A DNA stretch of 64,000 nt from Rhodococcus sp. IEGM 1379 (lineage in GTDB: Bacteria > Actinomycetota > Actinomycetes > Mycobacteriales > Mycobacteriaceae). The notes beneath the pieces are model-generated. The model saw only the letters and a list, made by a program, of their open reading frames with translations. It made no database searches and was not told the DNA's origin. The position numbers and the translations under genes are program-made. Numbering within the stretch: the first letter of the stretch is position 1; each line of letters starts with the position of its first letter. Where the stretch lies: positions 62,001 through 126,000 of the forward strand of contig NZ_JASHKR010000009.1 in assembly GCF_030056815.1 (NCBI RefSeq). Direction: 5' to 3'. Positions 35,723 to 44,736 of this stretch are shown in pieces.

Positions 35723-35825
35723 GTGTTTCTCGTTGGCCGGCAGTGGCATGATCTATCGGTTTGGAAGATTATTCATCCAGATCTATCTATTGGACGCCGC
35801 GTGCGCATCAGTCCATGCTTGAACG

Positions 35826-37055
35826 ATGATTTCAGGCGACACACAATCGCGGCTCGGGTTGCCGACAGTCCTGCTGATGGCGGCGGCTACCGGGCTTTGC
35901 GCTGGAGGCAACTACTTCAACCAGCCGTTGCTGGACTCCATCGCAGTCCATCTCCATGTATCCGCGTCGACGGCCGCGGCGACGGTGACAATCGCCCAGG
36001 TGGCGTACGCCCTCGGGTTGATACTCCTAGTTCCGGTCGGAGATATTGTCGACCGACGAAAGCTCACCGTGGGACTCATGTTTCTGGCTGCGGTCGGGCA
36101 GGCAGTCAGCGGGTTTGCACCCAACTTCGCCACTCTGGCGGTGGGTATTGCTGTCGCCGGCGTGTTTTCCGTGGCAGCTCAGGTGTTGGTTCCCTTTGCT
36201 GCAGCCCTGGCCGAGCCAGAGCGTTCGGGTCAGGTGGTCGGCACCATCATGAGTGGGCTGCTGATCGGAATTCTCTTGGCGCGCAGTGTTGCCGGACTGC
36301 TGTCCGGCCTGGGCGGCTGGTCGACGGTATACAAGGTTGCCGCCGTGCTCATGGTGGTAATGGCTGTGGCGCTCTGGAGGGTGCTGCCATCGGACGCAGG
36401 CTCTCGCGAGAACGCCAGCTACGCAGCGACGCTACGCTCACTCGGCCATCTGGCGAAAACGTTGCCGCGTCTACGAACCCGAGCTGCCATGGGCGGTCTC
36501 GCATTTGCCGCGGTCAGTACCGTCTTCACCACCATGGCATTTCTGTTGGCGGGGGAATACGGGTACAGCGATACTCAGATCGGCCTCGTCGGATTGCTCG
36601 GCGTGGCGGGAGCATTGATGGCAACAGTCGCGGGCCGGTTGGCGGATCGGGGAATGACGCAACTCGCTACTGGTAGTGCCCTGGCCGTTCTATTGTTGTG
36701 CTGGTTGCCTTTTGCTGTCGGCGGGACGCACGTGACATGGTTCCTTGTTGCCTTTGTGCTCGCGGATTTGGCACTGCAAGGGGTGCATGTCAGCAACCAG
36801 AACATTGTCTACGCACTCATCCCCGCAGCGAGATCACGCGTCAATTCCGTGTACATGACCACCTACTTCATCGGTGCCGCTCTGGGATCTGCGGTGGGAT
36901 CAGTTGTCTGGAAAGCATACGGGTGGTCCGGAGTGTGTGTGGCCGGGTTGGCGTTCTCGGTGGCCACGACACTGGTGTGGGTGTTTGATCGACGGTTGGA
37001 GAACGCTGCCTCCTCTCGCGCTCACGTTCCGGTCATGTCTGAAAAACAAGTATGA
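35826..37055 (+). CDS. MFS transporter, drug-exporter type
   Basis: A 409-residue protein with 12 predicted helices. The loop between helices 2 and 3 reads PVGDIVDRRKL, the conserved MFS motif A (GxLaDrxGrr-like), repeated as AGRLADRGM in the second half. It resembles the sugar-efflux/chloramphenicol-resistance-like branch. The substrate is unknown. It stands alone between a terminator and the SOS-boxed HNH gene. Confidence 0.88.
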   Translation: MISGDTQSRLGLPTVLLMAAATGLCAGGNYFNQPLLDSIAVHLHVSASTAAATVTIAQVAYALGLILLVPVGDIVDRRKLTVGLMFLAAVGQAVSGFAPNFATLAVGIAVAGVFSVAAQVLVPFAAALAEPERSGQVVGTIMSGLLIGILLARSVAGLLSGLGGWSTVYKVAAVLMVVMAVALWRVLPSDAGSRENASYAATLRSLGHLAKTLPRLRTRAAMGGLAFAAVSTVFTTMAFLLAGEYGYSDTQIGLVGLLGVAGALMATVAGRLADRGMTQLATGSALAVLLLCWLPFAVGGTHVTWFLVAFVLADLALQGVHVSNQNIVYALIPAARSRVNSVYMTTYFIGAALGSAVGSVVWKAYGWSGVCVAGLAFSVATTLVWVFDRRLENAASSRAHVPVMSEKQV

Positions 37056-37117
37056 AAGTTGTTTGCTGCAAAGGTTTTCGAGGGGCCCGCTGAATCTCCG
37101 CTCAAAACTTCCCCTTG

Positions 37118-37137
37118 ACTCGAATGTATGTTCGAGT
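37118..37137 (+). promoter_or_regulatory. LexA/SOS box overlapping the HNH gene promoter
   Basis: ACTCGAA-TGTATG-TTCGAGT is a perfect 7-bp inverted repeat. Its core, TCGAATGTATGTTCGA, differs by one base from the actinobacterial SOS box TCGAAC-N4-GTTCGA. A likely promoter, TTGACT (37115-37120) and TAAAGT (37137-37142) with a 16-bp spacer, is covered by it, so LexA binding would block transcription. Confidence 0.85.
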
Positions 37138-37166
37138 AAAGTTAGGGGTAAGGATGGGGGGATCCG

Positions 37167-38540
37167 ATGAGCGTCGATACTGTAGTTGCCGATGTCGTAG
37201 CTGGTTCTGCTGTGAATGTGCGTGGCATGCTGTGGCGGTTGCGGCCGTGCGATGTGCGGGACGTTGCGGTCACCGCATCCGCGGAAATCCTTCGACTGGA
37301 AGCTATCCGCGTTGCCGCGGTCGACGAGTTGGCACTTCATCCGGACGAGCAGGTGCTGTGTTACCGCGGCGTCGGCCGCTGGCTGGCGGCGAATACGATG
37401 CTGCAGAACGCGGCCGGAAACAAGATCGCCGCTCTCGGCGTCGCCTTACGAGCCTTCCCCGATATCGCGGCGCAGTTCGATGCCGGTGACCTCACCGTCG
37501 ATCATGCCGCGCTGATCACCGCGTTCTGCGAATCCCCACCGAAAGGGATGCCGGAGCGCGCTCTGCCGCACTGCATCACAACGCTGCTCGCGGCAGCGTC
37601 CGGGGTGGAAGCGACCACCATGAAACTGCGGTACGCCATCGCGGTGCTCGAGCGGATCTTCGAATCCGAGGACGTCCCGGCGGGGGAGGACGACGATCGC
37701 AACGAACTACGTATTTCTCCGACGTTGAACGGTCGGGTGGTGATCAAAGGTGAGTTCGATGCGTTGACCGGCGAAATGCTTCTCTCCGCGTTGTCGGGGT
37801 TGTCGATGCCGACCCCCGCCGTGGACGGGACTCCGGATGCGCGGTCGGCTGCGAAGCGGACGGCGGATGCGTTGACGGAGTTGATTCGCCGGTATCTCGA
37901 TAATGCGGCGACGGGGGTCGATGGTGGTCAGCGTCCGCATGTGAATGTGCATGTGTCTGTGAAAGATCTTGCGGAGCATCGAGAGTGCGCGAGCACGCGG
38001 ACTGCTTCGTCGAGTTCGGCTTCTCCCGACGAAGAGACTGATGTCGAGGATGTACCGGTGTGGGGTTTCGACGACTTCGACGATCTTGATGTCGGGCACA
38101 TGCCGTGGATGGGTCCGTTGAGTATCACCCGCACCCGGATGTTGGCGTGTGACTGCATGCTCTCGACGGTGCTCCTCGACGAGAATGGTGCCCCGCTCGA
38201 TGTCAGTCCGCTGAAACGGGTGGTGTCGGCGGCGCAGCGGACGGCGTTGATCGCCCGAGACGAGGGGTGTGCGTTTCCGTCGTGTGATGCGGTGCCGGCG
38301 TGGTGCGATGCGCACCACATCAAGGGGTGGTCGAAGGGCGGTCTGACGGTGATGGACAACCTCACCTTGCTCTGCCGAGCGCATCACACTCTGATTCACC
38401 GTCAGGCCGGGTTCGCGGGGCGGTGGGAAATCAAGATGGGGTCGGATCGTAGGCCGTGGTTCATTCCGCCGGCGGGGGTTGATCCGGAGCGGTGGCCGCG
38501 GCGATCAACCCTGCCGCTCGGTCCGGTGCTGCGCACCTGA
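37167..38540 (+). CDS. DUF222/HNH endonuclease (13E12 repeat family)
   Basis: A 457-residue protein: DUF222 domain (about 20-350) and a C-terminal HNH nuclease domain (about 365-415) with EGCAFPSC, WCDAHHIKGWSKGG and LLCRAHHTLIH, all consistent with an active metal site. It belongs to the 13E12-repeat family that is multi-copy in many actinobacteria and behaves like a mobile or selfish gene. An SOS box covers its promoter, which fits LexA control known for some mycobacterial relatives. Its role is undefined. Confidence 0.9.
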   Translation: MSVDTVVADVVAGSAVNVRGMLWRLRPCDVRDVAVTASAEILRLEAIRVAAVDELALHPDEQVLCYRGVGRWLAANTMLQNAAGNKIAALGVALRAFPDIAAQFDAGDLTVDHAALITAFCESPPKGMPERALPHCITTLLAAASGVEATTMKLRYAIAVLERIFESEDVPAGEDDDRNELRISPTLNGRVVIKGEFDALTGEMLLSALSGLSMPTPAVDGTPDARSAAKRTADALTELIRRYLDNAATGVDGGQRPHVNVHVSVKDLAEHRECASTRTASSSSASPDEETDVEDVPVWGFDDFDDLDVGHMPWMGPLSITRTRMLACDCMLSTVLLDENGAPLDVSPLKRVVSAAQRTALIARDEGCAFPSCDAVPAWCDAHHIKGWSKGGLTVMDNLTLLCRAHHTLIHRQAGFAGRWEIKMGSDRRPWFIPPAGVDPERWPRRSTLPLGPVLRT

Positions 38541-38652
38541 AAAGTGTTGCACCACAATTGCAGACGTGTCAGGCTTCGCATCAGATTCTCGCCGATGCGA
38601 AGCCCACACGCATGTGCGTGTCCAGATTGCTTATCGTCAGGGCCTCAGAGAG

Positions 38653-39153
38653 TTAAGGCGTCAGGGGGCCGGGGGCGAGCAAGACCGGATTGAGCCTGAA
38701 AACCCGGATTTTCCGCGAGTACGCGCGATCCGCGTAGGTGATGTATGCCGGCCAGGAATCGGTCGCGAGTTCCCAGAGTCGTTTCCGCAGAGCACCTTCG
38801 GCAAGTTCAGCCAGAACCGGAGTCTTCACACCTTTGATTGCTACCGTCGCACGCTGATCGGCGATCAGATTGTAGGTCCACTGGGGATGCGCCGTCTGGC
38901 CCCAATTGGAGCCGACCACGATAAATGATCCGTCGTCCGGTGCGTACAGGAGTGGCGTCGTATGGGATTGTCCGCTCTTACGTCCGGTCACGGTAAGTAG
39001 CAGTTGTGGGACTGTGCCGTTCCCGACGAGAGAGACCTTGCCTCGAGTCTATTTCTGCACGCCACGATCGATCGTGGCCAAATCCTTGCCCAGATCGGAG
39101 AACCATTGGGTGTGGCCCACGGTGCGCATCAATGACCGGTAGGGATTGCGCAT
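38653..39153 (-). pseudogene. DDN-like F420 nitroreductase, nonsense-interrupted
   Basis: Full-length coding would start at ATG 39153 (RNPYRSLMRTVGHTQWF) and run to 38653, about 165 residues of the deazaflavin-dependent nitroreductase (DDN) family. Codon 35 is TAG (39049-39051), just before the family strand TRGKVSLVGNG. The frame is otherwise intact. A GTG at 38991 could start a 112-residue fragment (TGRKSGQSHTTPLLY...GSFIVVGSNWG), but it would lack the N-terminal half that binds F420. The likeliest explanation is a recent null allele; a sequencing error is possible. Confidence 0.75.
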
Positions 39154-39346
39154 GGTGCTCCTGATCTCGGTGGGTCAGGTACCTGCCGGTCGGCGGATGT
39201 CGCCTGTTGGATTCGAGTGTCTCGGAGAGGATTGTGCCACGCGCGGTCGCAGTTACACGAGCGCAATGGAGATTCTCCGAACAATGCGGTTTCGACGAGT
39301 CCCGTTCCTATCAAAGGCAATTGGGACTATCTGCGCAAACTGGAGG

Positions 39347-41056
39347 TTATCGTTCGGAGGTCAGCACATCTGGTTCGAGCCATTCGACTCCCAGGAGTTC
39401 GGCGAGGCTCCGGAGGCCCGATTGATCGCCGCCTTTCAATCCAGTCACCGACTGGAGATTGCGGAGCATTGTTGTTGCGACGTCCTCTTCCTTGGTTCCG
39501 ACGCCGAAGGGGATAAGCCAAGGGCACGTCTGGTAGTCACGGTGCGACCTACCGAAGGTCTGCTCGGCGGCGATCCCGGAATAGCGGGGTTGATGGAAGA
39601 TTCCGGTTCGAGGCAATGGAGATGCGTAGGTGCCATCCGGTAAGGCTTCGTTGGCATGGAGCGAAATAGAAGTCGTGACATTGAAGACGACAACCGGCGC
39701 ATCTCCTCGTTGGAAGCGAAGACGTTGCTGTTCTTTGTCCGGCACCGCGCCGAAGAGCTTTGCGACGGATATTCCGGCATCCTCGATCATCTCAACGAGC
39801 GGATCACCTGCGGTGGAGACGAACTCGACGGCAACAAGTACCTGCTTGCCCGATTTGACCTGAGCCCCCGCCCACTGGGCGGTGGACTCTGCGCGAATCA
39901 TCCCGGCCTTCTGCCGGTACCGCAGGACCAGTGCACGTCCGCGGGCGATGTTGCGACTCTTGCGAGCCAGACCCATCTCGTAGGCGTATTCGGCCCATTC
40001 CGTCTCATATTCGGCGCGTTGGCCCGGGGTGAGGTCGATCGGCATTCCGTCGAGGGGTACCGGACCCCACGGTGTAGGGCGGTGAATCATCAACGGTGGC
40101 TTGCTGTTCGACAACCAACCGCGGACGGTTTCCAAGGCGCGTGCTTGCAGTGCCGGTGACTCTTTGGCTTCGGCACTCCACGTCCACTTGCCGTATGACT
40201 TGTCCAAGGGAAGGCCGGATTCCAGAAGGCGCGCACCCAAATCTTGCCAATGCTCTGGAGATTCACCGTGTACCTGCGCAAAAAGTGGTGCAAGGTAACG
40301 CTGATCGGCAGGCGTGTGACCCGGCGTCGCAGTTACGGACAGAACAAACGGGGCCTGATCGTGAGCGTTGGAGAACCGCGCGACCTTCTCGAATGCCGTT
40401 GTGCGCTGCGTATCGTTGCTGTACAGCTGAGCTTCGTCTGCGATTACCACGCCGAAGGTGTACTTGGGGCGTCCGTTTCGTGCGATGAGCTTCTTCAATT
40501 GGTCCGGTGACATGATCAGCCACCGGAATCCGCCGTCACCCACCGATGCGATGGAGTAACGCCAATGCGGGATGGTGATCTGGGCCGGTCGATCAACAAG
40601 AACAAGGATGTTGGTCTCGCCGCGCTCCTCGGCAATTGTCTTGGCTGACATGATGGCGATCAAGGTCTTGCCCAGACCGGCGTTGTCGGCAAGCAGGAAA
40701 CCTCGTCGGCCTGCGCGAGCGGCATCGACTACGGCGGCTGATCCTGAAACTTGCTCGGATCGAGGAGTTTTGGGCGACGCGGTTGGGCGCTCACCCGTCG
40801 AGTTGTTGATGTCGTCCTCGACCCACTGCTGGTACGAGAACGGCAGAGCCTTGAAAGGTGCAAGTTCCGTGGGTAATTCACTGCCCACCCAGGCGTAGCT
40901 CTTCCACTTCTTCACGAACTGGGCGCCCGGCACTGCCGTTCGAAACGGGACGTCGAGAAGCCAGACTCGCTCTCCCGGACCGGCAGTGGGAACATCAGGA
41001 GTGGGAGTGGTTTTGCGTGTTGCAGTACGAGCACTGGATCGCTTGCGTGGAGGCAT
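39347..41056 (-). CDS. SNF2-like superfamily 2 helicase with DEAQ box
   Basis: A 569-residue predicted DNA translocase. After a basic head (PPRKRSSARTATRKT) come Walker A in LLADNAGLGKTLIAIM, Walker B as IADEAQLY (DEAQ instead of DEAH), motif III SVTATPG, and in the second RecA lobe VEFVSTAGD, VVVFNVTTS and motif VI AEQTFGRSHRD. No nuclease or methylase domain is fused. Its ATG lies within the TGATG shared with the upstream NmrA-like gene, so translation is coupled. It does not match the housekeeping helicases I know; a phage- or defence-derived origin is possible but unproven. Confidence 0.8.
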   Translation of the reverse strand: MPPRKRSSARTATRKTTPTPDVPTAGPGERVWLLDVPFRTAVPGAQFVKKWKSYAWVGSELPTELAPFKALPFSYQQWVEDDINNSTGERPTASPKTPRSEQVSGSAAVVDAARAGRRGFLLADNAGLGKTLIAIMSAKTIAEERGETNILVLVDRPAQITIPHWRYSIASVGDGGFRWLIMSPDQLKKLIARNGRPKYTFGVVIADEAQLYSNDTQRTTAFEKVARFSNAHDQAPFVLSVTATPGHTPADQRYLAPLFAQVHGESPEHWQDLGARLLESGLPLDKSYGKWTWSAEAKESPALQARALETVRGWLSNSKPPLMIHRPTPWGPVPLDGMPIDLTPGQRAEYETEWAEYAYEMGLARKSRNIARGRALVLRYRQKAGMIRAESTAQWAGAQVKSGKQVLVAVEFVSTAGDPLVEMIEDAGISVAKLFGAVPDKEQQRLRFQRGDAPVVVFNVTTSISLHANEALPDGTYASPLPRTGIFHQPRYSGIAAEQTFGRSHRDYQTCPWLIPFGVGTKEEDVATTMLRNLQSVTGLKGGDQSGLRSLAELLGVEWLEPDVLTSER

Positions 41057-41943
41057 CAGGCGCCGGAACCTGCCGTGAGAAAGTCTCGCAAGGTCAACGG
41101 CGGAACGCCGGTAATATCCTCTACTGCAGTGCTTATCGACGTCAGTTCGCCATTTGCGATTGCGGTATATGTCGATACCCAGGCATCAACTTCCCAATCC
41201 GGGGCGTTGTACGATGCGCGGGATACGTAGGCCTCTTCGATGGTCTCTTCGACGTACGCCGTCGGTGTGCCCGTGACTTCGGTGATGATCGCGGCCACCT
41301 CGGTCAGCGTCAGTGCTTCACGGCCGGTGAGATCGTACGTCCGTCCCGCATGTGAATCGAGATCCTTCAGAACAGAAACTGCGACGCGGGCGATGTCGGA
41401 CCGAGAAACCGCACCGACCACTCCGTTACTTGCAGGCCCGCGAATAACTCCGTCGGTGCCCGCCAGAGACGGGAGGAAATCGATGTACGCACTATCGCGA
41501 AGAAATGTAAAAGCCATTCCGGTTGAGCGAATATATTTCTCGGTTGCCCAATGATCGCGGGCCAGTGTAAATGTGGCGTCCGGGGCCGCGCCGAGATATG
41601 AGGTATAGACAATATGGCGGACGCCGGCAGTGGTCGCAGCGTCGACGAAGGTGCGGTGCGCAGTGAGTCGATCAGCACTTTCCGCCGCCGAGACCATGAA
41701 CAGTGCGTCGATCCCGGTAAGCCCTGCCACGGCGGCGTCGAAGTCGCTATACGACGTTTCCACCGCGTCGGCGCCGGTTAGTTGGGGGAGGCGGGCAACC
41801 GAACGTGCAAGTAATCGTTGGCTGATGCCTTCCTGCGCCAGTGAACGAGCAACCAGACCGCCGATATGGCCTGTCGCACCGGTTACTGCGATCGAGCGTG
41901 CACGAGCAGACCATGCGGATGACGAACGTGGCTGAGCAGACAG
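41056..41943 (-). CDS. NmrA-like NAD(P)-binding reductase, probable CTG start
   Basis: An atypical SDR (quinone-reductase/NmrA type) of about 295 residues. The NAD(P)-binding glycine motif SIAVTGATGHIGG is encoded at about 41895-41857, yet the first standard start codon (GTG 41763) lies downstream of it, so that start would give a protein without a cofactor site. In frame upstream there is no ATG, GTG or TTG before the stop at 41971-41973. A CTG at 41943 has GGAGG seven bases before it, an ideal ribosome site. Later landmarks are YTSYLG and AFTFLRDSAYIDF. Its stop overlaps the helicase start. Confidence 0.7.
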   Translation of the reverse strand: MSAQPRSSSAWSARARSIAVTGATGHIGGLVARSLAQEGISQRLLARSVARLPQLTGADAVETSYSDFDAAVAGLTGIDALFMVSAAESADRLTAHRTFVDAATTAGVRHIVYTSYLGAAPDATFTLARDHWATEKYIRSTGMAFTFLRDSAYIDFLPSLAGTDGVIRGPASNGVVGAVSRSDIARVAVSVLKDLDSHAGRTYDLTGREALTLTEVAAIITEVTGTPTAYVEETIEEAYVSRASYNAPDWEVDAWVSTYTAIANGELTSISTAVEDITGVPPLTLRDFLTAGSGA

Positions 41944-42233
41944 TGGACTACCTCCGGCTCGGATGACTTCTCAGGCAGAGCCTACGTGGCCAACTACTTG
42001 CAGTGTCGGGAAGACTCGACCATTTACCGTCGCACGGTTTTCGGAAATGCCAACAAAGGGGCGGTCCAGAACCACTAGTACTTTAGGTGGATATTCACGA
42101 AAGAGACGGATTTTGGCGGCATTGTTGTGTTATAGATTGGTTAGTAGTACCGAATCACTAAACGCGTTGACTATCGACTGAATCGGCGGTTTCCCGTTGT
42201 GGGATCCCCTTCACTGAGGAGTACCTGCTTTGC

Positions 42234-42371
42234 ATGGTGGATTACCTTAGCTGCGACTTTTTGCTGCCTCCGGATGGGGCATCGAATGGGTCGCTGGGTT
42301 TGTCGACGGCGGCGAACGGCGTTGCTGTGCGAAGTATTGCAGTGCTGAGAAGTGCGAAAGTTCTGCTGTGA
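42234..42371 (+). CDS. Possible 45-residue peptide upstream of ABC ATPase
   Basis: A short frame from ATG 42234 with GAGGAG 14 bases upstream and stop at 42369-42371. It reads MVDYLSCDFLLPPDGASNGS at its start, followed by a hydrophobic-leaning second half with one cysteine. It ends 74 bp before the ABC ATPase. It resembles nothing I know and might be a leader or a secreted peptide; spacing from the ribosome site is long. The flanking 41971-42233 stretch holds no other gene but has AT-rich sequence (TTGTTGTGTTATAGATTGG) suited to a promoter. Confidence 0.3.
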   Translation: MVDYLSCDFLLPPDGASNGSLGLSTAANGVAVRSIAVLRSAKVLL

Positions 42372-42445
42372 ACATGCAGGTCCGCAAGGTTGGTTCGAGG
42401 GCTTCCTCGAGACTTCAGCGAACTAGTTGGGTTAGGGGTGCGTGG

Positions 42446-43189
42446 ATGATTTCTCTCGATACTGTTTACAAGACATATCAGTCGGGCAGTGAGCATAGTG
42501 TCCGACTGGGTGGTGTCGGATCAGTTGGCGTCGCGGTCCCTGCGGTGGAGCGGGTCTCGCTCGATATTGCGGCGGGCCAGCTTGTGACGATCTACGGCGT
42601 CAGTGGATCTGGAAAGACGACCTTGATCAATATGATTGCAGGACTAGATGATCCGGATTCTGGGACCGTGAATGTGGCAGGCGTCGAAGTAACCGCATTG
42701 TCGGCCGATCAGCGTGCGGCGTTTCGCCGCGAGAGCGTCGGTGTTGTGTTCCAGGAATACAATCTGATCGCGAATGCGACAGTTGTGGACAATGTCTCGC
42801 TGGCACAGGTAGCTGGAGGTATGCGGCGGTCGGCAGCGAAGCGGGCTGCTGAAGAAGCGCTGCGACGGGTCGGTCTCGATGGCTTGGGCGGGCGTTTCCC
42901 GCAGCAGCTCTCCAGCGGTCAGAAGCAGCGCGTCGGCGTCGCCCGCGCCCTGCTCGGGGCCCGGAAAGTACTGCTGGTCGACGAACCGACTGGCGCTCTC
43001 GACGCCGTGAACTCGCTGGCACTGTTCGCGCTGTTTCGCGAGCTCGCGGATGACGGGATGACCGTGGTCGTCGCTACGCATGACCCCCTAGCCAGGGGGT
43101 ATTCGGATCGTGTGTTCTCGATTGCCGACGGCAAGGTCGTCGAAGAGCTGAGAATTGAAAAACTGAGAATTGAAGAGTTCGAGAGATGA
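42446..43189 (+). CDS. ABC transporter ATPase (MacB/LolD type), orphan
   Basis: A 247-residue ATP-binding subunit for an FtsX-type exporter. Walker A is YGVSGSGKTTL, Q-loop FQEYNLI, signature LSSGQKQRVGVARAL, Walker B VLLVDEPTGALD and H-loop ATHD. I choose ATG 42446, with AGGGG upstream. The gene ends with a 15-bp DNA duplication (LRIEKLRIEE). Its stop overlaps an ATGA, the usual coupling to a permease, but that frame stops after 15 codons and the esterase gene follows. No permease is present, so it is orphaned. Confidence 0.88.
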   Translation: MISLDTVYKTYQSGSEHSVRLGGVGSVGVAVPAVERVSLDIAAGQLVTIYGVSGSGKTTLINMIAGLDDPDSGTVNVAGVEVTALSADQRAAFRRESVGVVFQEYNLIANATVVDNVSLAQVAGGMRRSAAKRAAEEALRRVGLDGLGGRFPQQLSSGQKQRVGVARALLGARKVLLVDEPTGALDAVNSLALFALFRELADDGMTVVVATHDPLARGYSDRVFSIADGKVVEELRIEKLRIEEFER

Positions 43190-43217
43190 CGCTCTCGGGG
43201 CCTGAGCGGAACGCAGT

Positions 43218-44723
43218 TCACCGTCGGTGCTGATATCCGATCCAGGCGCGTCGGCGATCGGCGAGGGGATCGTTGTCCACATAGCTGGTGCTGTCGAAGA
43301 TCATGGTCTCGCGGTTCGCCGTGGAGTATTGGGGCCAATCGCTACCCGGGGTGCCTTGGCGAGCGAAGTGAAGCCAATGATTCTGCATCGTTTCGGTGAC
43401 AGCGTGGAGTGAACGTCGTCCGCCGAAGATAGTGAGGCACTTGATCAGTGCATCCGATCGGCCGAACACGGCAAACAATTCAGTGGCATGTGTTGCGCCA
43501 ATACCGAGCAACCGAAGCAGTCGAGGCGCAAAATCGTAGCGGTAGCTGTAGGTTGGTGCCACAGTGCAATGGCCTTGTGCGCAGAGGATTGCCGGCTCCC
43601 AGAAGGTAATATCGCCGCCCAGATCTGCGGCGGCATTACGGTGCGGATACGTTGGATACGCTGCCAGCGCACGCTCTTTCACGTCCGGTGAAGTGTGAGA
43701 AAACATCTTGTCGATCCGTGCCGGATCTGTGGGTAAGATGTTGAGGAAGCGCGGAAAGATCCGTCCCTCATGGAGATTCGACCCCACCAAAAAGGGGATT
43801 GGGTGGGCGTTTCCCGCCGCAAATACGTCGAGTGGATGTTCGGGAAGGAAGTCATCGCCCACAACAGGAGCGAACGCGCGCGTTCCCGGTTCTTCATCGG
43901 CACCGCGGCGTGCTAGTTCCTCCCCGGCGTCAACTAATTCGCCAACTGAAGCCGAGCACAGCCAGGATGCCGGATCTGTGGCCGACGCGTGGGCGATCTC
44001 GAGAAATTCCTGTGCCCAACGATGTGCTCGATCCTTGCCGTATGCCGAAGCGGCAGGAGGACTTTGAGCGATGGCTTGCGCGAATAGACCCGTCGCCGCC
44101 GGTGTGGCCATCAGTGTTGTGACGGCATTTGCTCCGGACGATTCACCGAACACAGTGACATTGTGCGGGTCGCCGCCGAATGCCGCAATGTTCCGCTGTA
44201 CCCATTCCAGCGCAGAAACTTGATCGCGGAGACCGAGATTCGATTCGAATGATCTTTTGTCGGTGGATAACTCACTGAAGTCGAGGTACCCCAGTGCGCC
44301 GAGGCGATACTGAATGGAGACGTAGATGATGTTGCCGCGCTCCACCAAGGATGTGCCGTGGTACATCGGCGCCGACGGATTGCCTCCGTTGTACGCGCCT
44401 CCGTGAATGAATACCATGACCGGACGCGGTTCATCGGAAGTATGTTGGGATGCAAGCACATTGAGGAGCAAACAGTTCTCGTCAAGATTGCCCTTACTCT
44501 GTGGTGCGGGCGAACCGAATTCGGCAGCCGAGCGGATACCCTGCCAGGGCTCTACGGGTTGAGGCGCTCGAAACCGCAGTGGGCCGACGGGCGGTGCAGC
44601 GTACGGAATCGCTCGCCAAGTCCGGAACCTCGCAGTCCTGAGCTTCCCAACTTTGCCGGCCCGCTGTTCGAGAAGACGACCGCGGATCTTCCCGGAATCG
44701 ACAACTACTTCAAGGTGGTCCAT
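43218..44723 (-). CDS. Type-B carboxylesterase
   Basis: An alpha/beta-hydrolase of the type-B carboxylesterase family (501 residues). The oxyanion stretch is PVMVFIHGGAYNGG, the nucleophile elbow GESSGA, the acid in NLHEGRIF and the histidine in IGATHATELFAVFG. The ATG at 44723 is chosen since it begins DHLEVVVDSGKIRG, equivalent to its neighbour's start, and lies 13 bp after that gene's stop; an upstream ATG at 44795 would overlap it. No signal peptide is seen. It is a clear paralogue of the next gene. Confidence 0.92.
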   Translation of the reverse strand: MDHLEVVVDSGKIRGRLLEQRAGKVGKLRTARFRTWRAIPYAAPPVGPLRFRAPQPVEPWQGIRSAAEFGSPAPQSKGNLDENCLLLNVLASQHTSDEPRPVMVFIHGGAYNGGNPSAPMYHGTSLVERGNIIYVSIQYRLGALGYLDFSELSTDKRSFESNLGLRDQVSALEWVQRNIAAFGGDPHNVTVFGESSGANAVTTLMATPAATGLFAQAIAQSPPAASAYGKDRAHRWAQEFLEIAHASATDPASWLCSASVGELVDAGEELARRGADEEPGTRAFAPVVGDDFLPEHPLDVFAAGNAHPIPFLVGSNLHEGRIFPRFLNILPTDPARIDKMFSHTSPDVKERALAAYPTYPHRNAAADLGGDITFWEPAILCAQGHCTVAPTYSYRYDFAPRLLRLLGIGATHATELFAVFGRSDALIKCLTIFGGRRSLHAVTETMQNHWLHFARQGTPGSDWPQYSTANRETMIFDSTSYVDNDPLADRRRAWIGYQHRR

Positions 44724-44736
44724 CACTCGTCGACCG

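Noticed and set aside
36471-36805. Minus-strand genes inside the MFS gene
   Set aside because: They are opposite-frame shadows of a well-supported transporter, as are most overlapping frames in the window.
42242-42496. 84-residue minus-strand frame before the ABC ATPase
   Set aside because: It overlaps the ATPase start and its ribosome site and resembles no family.
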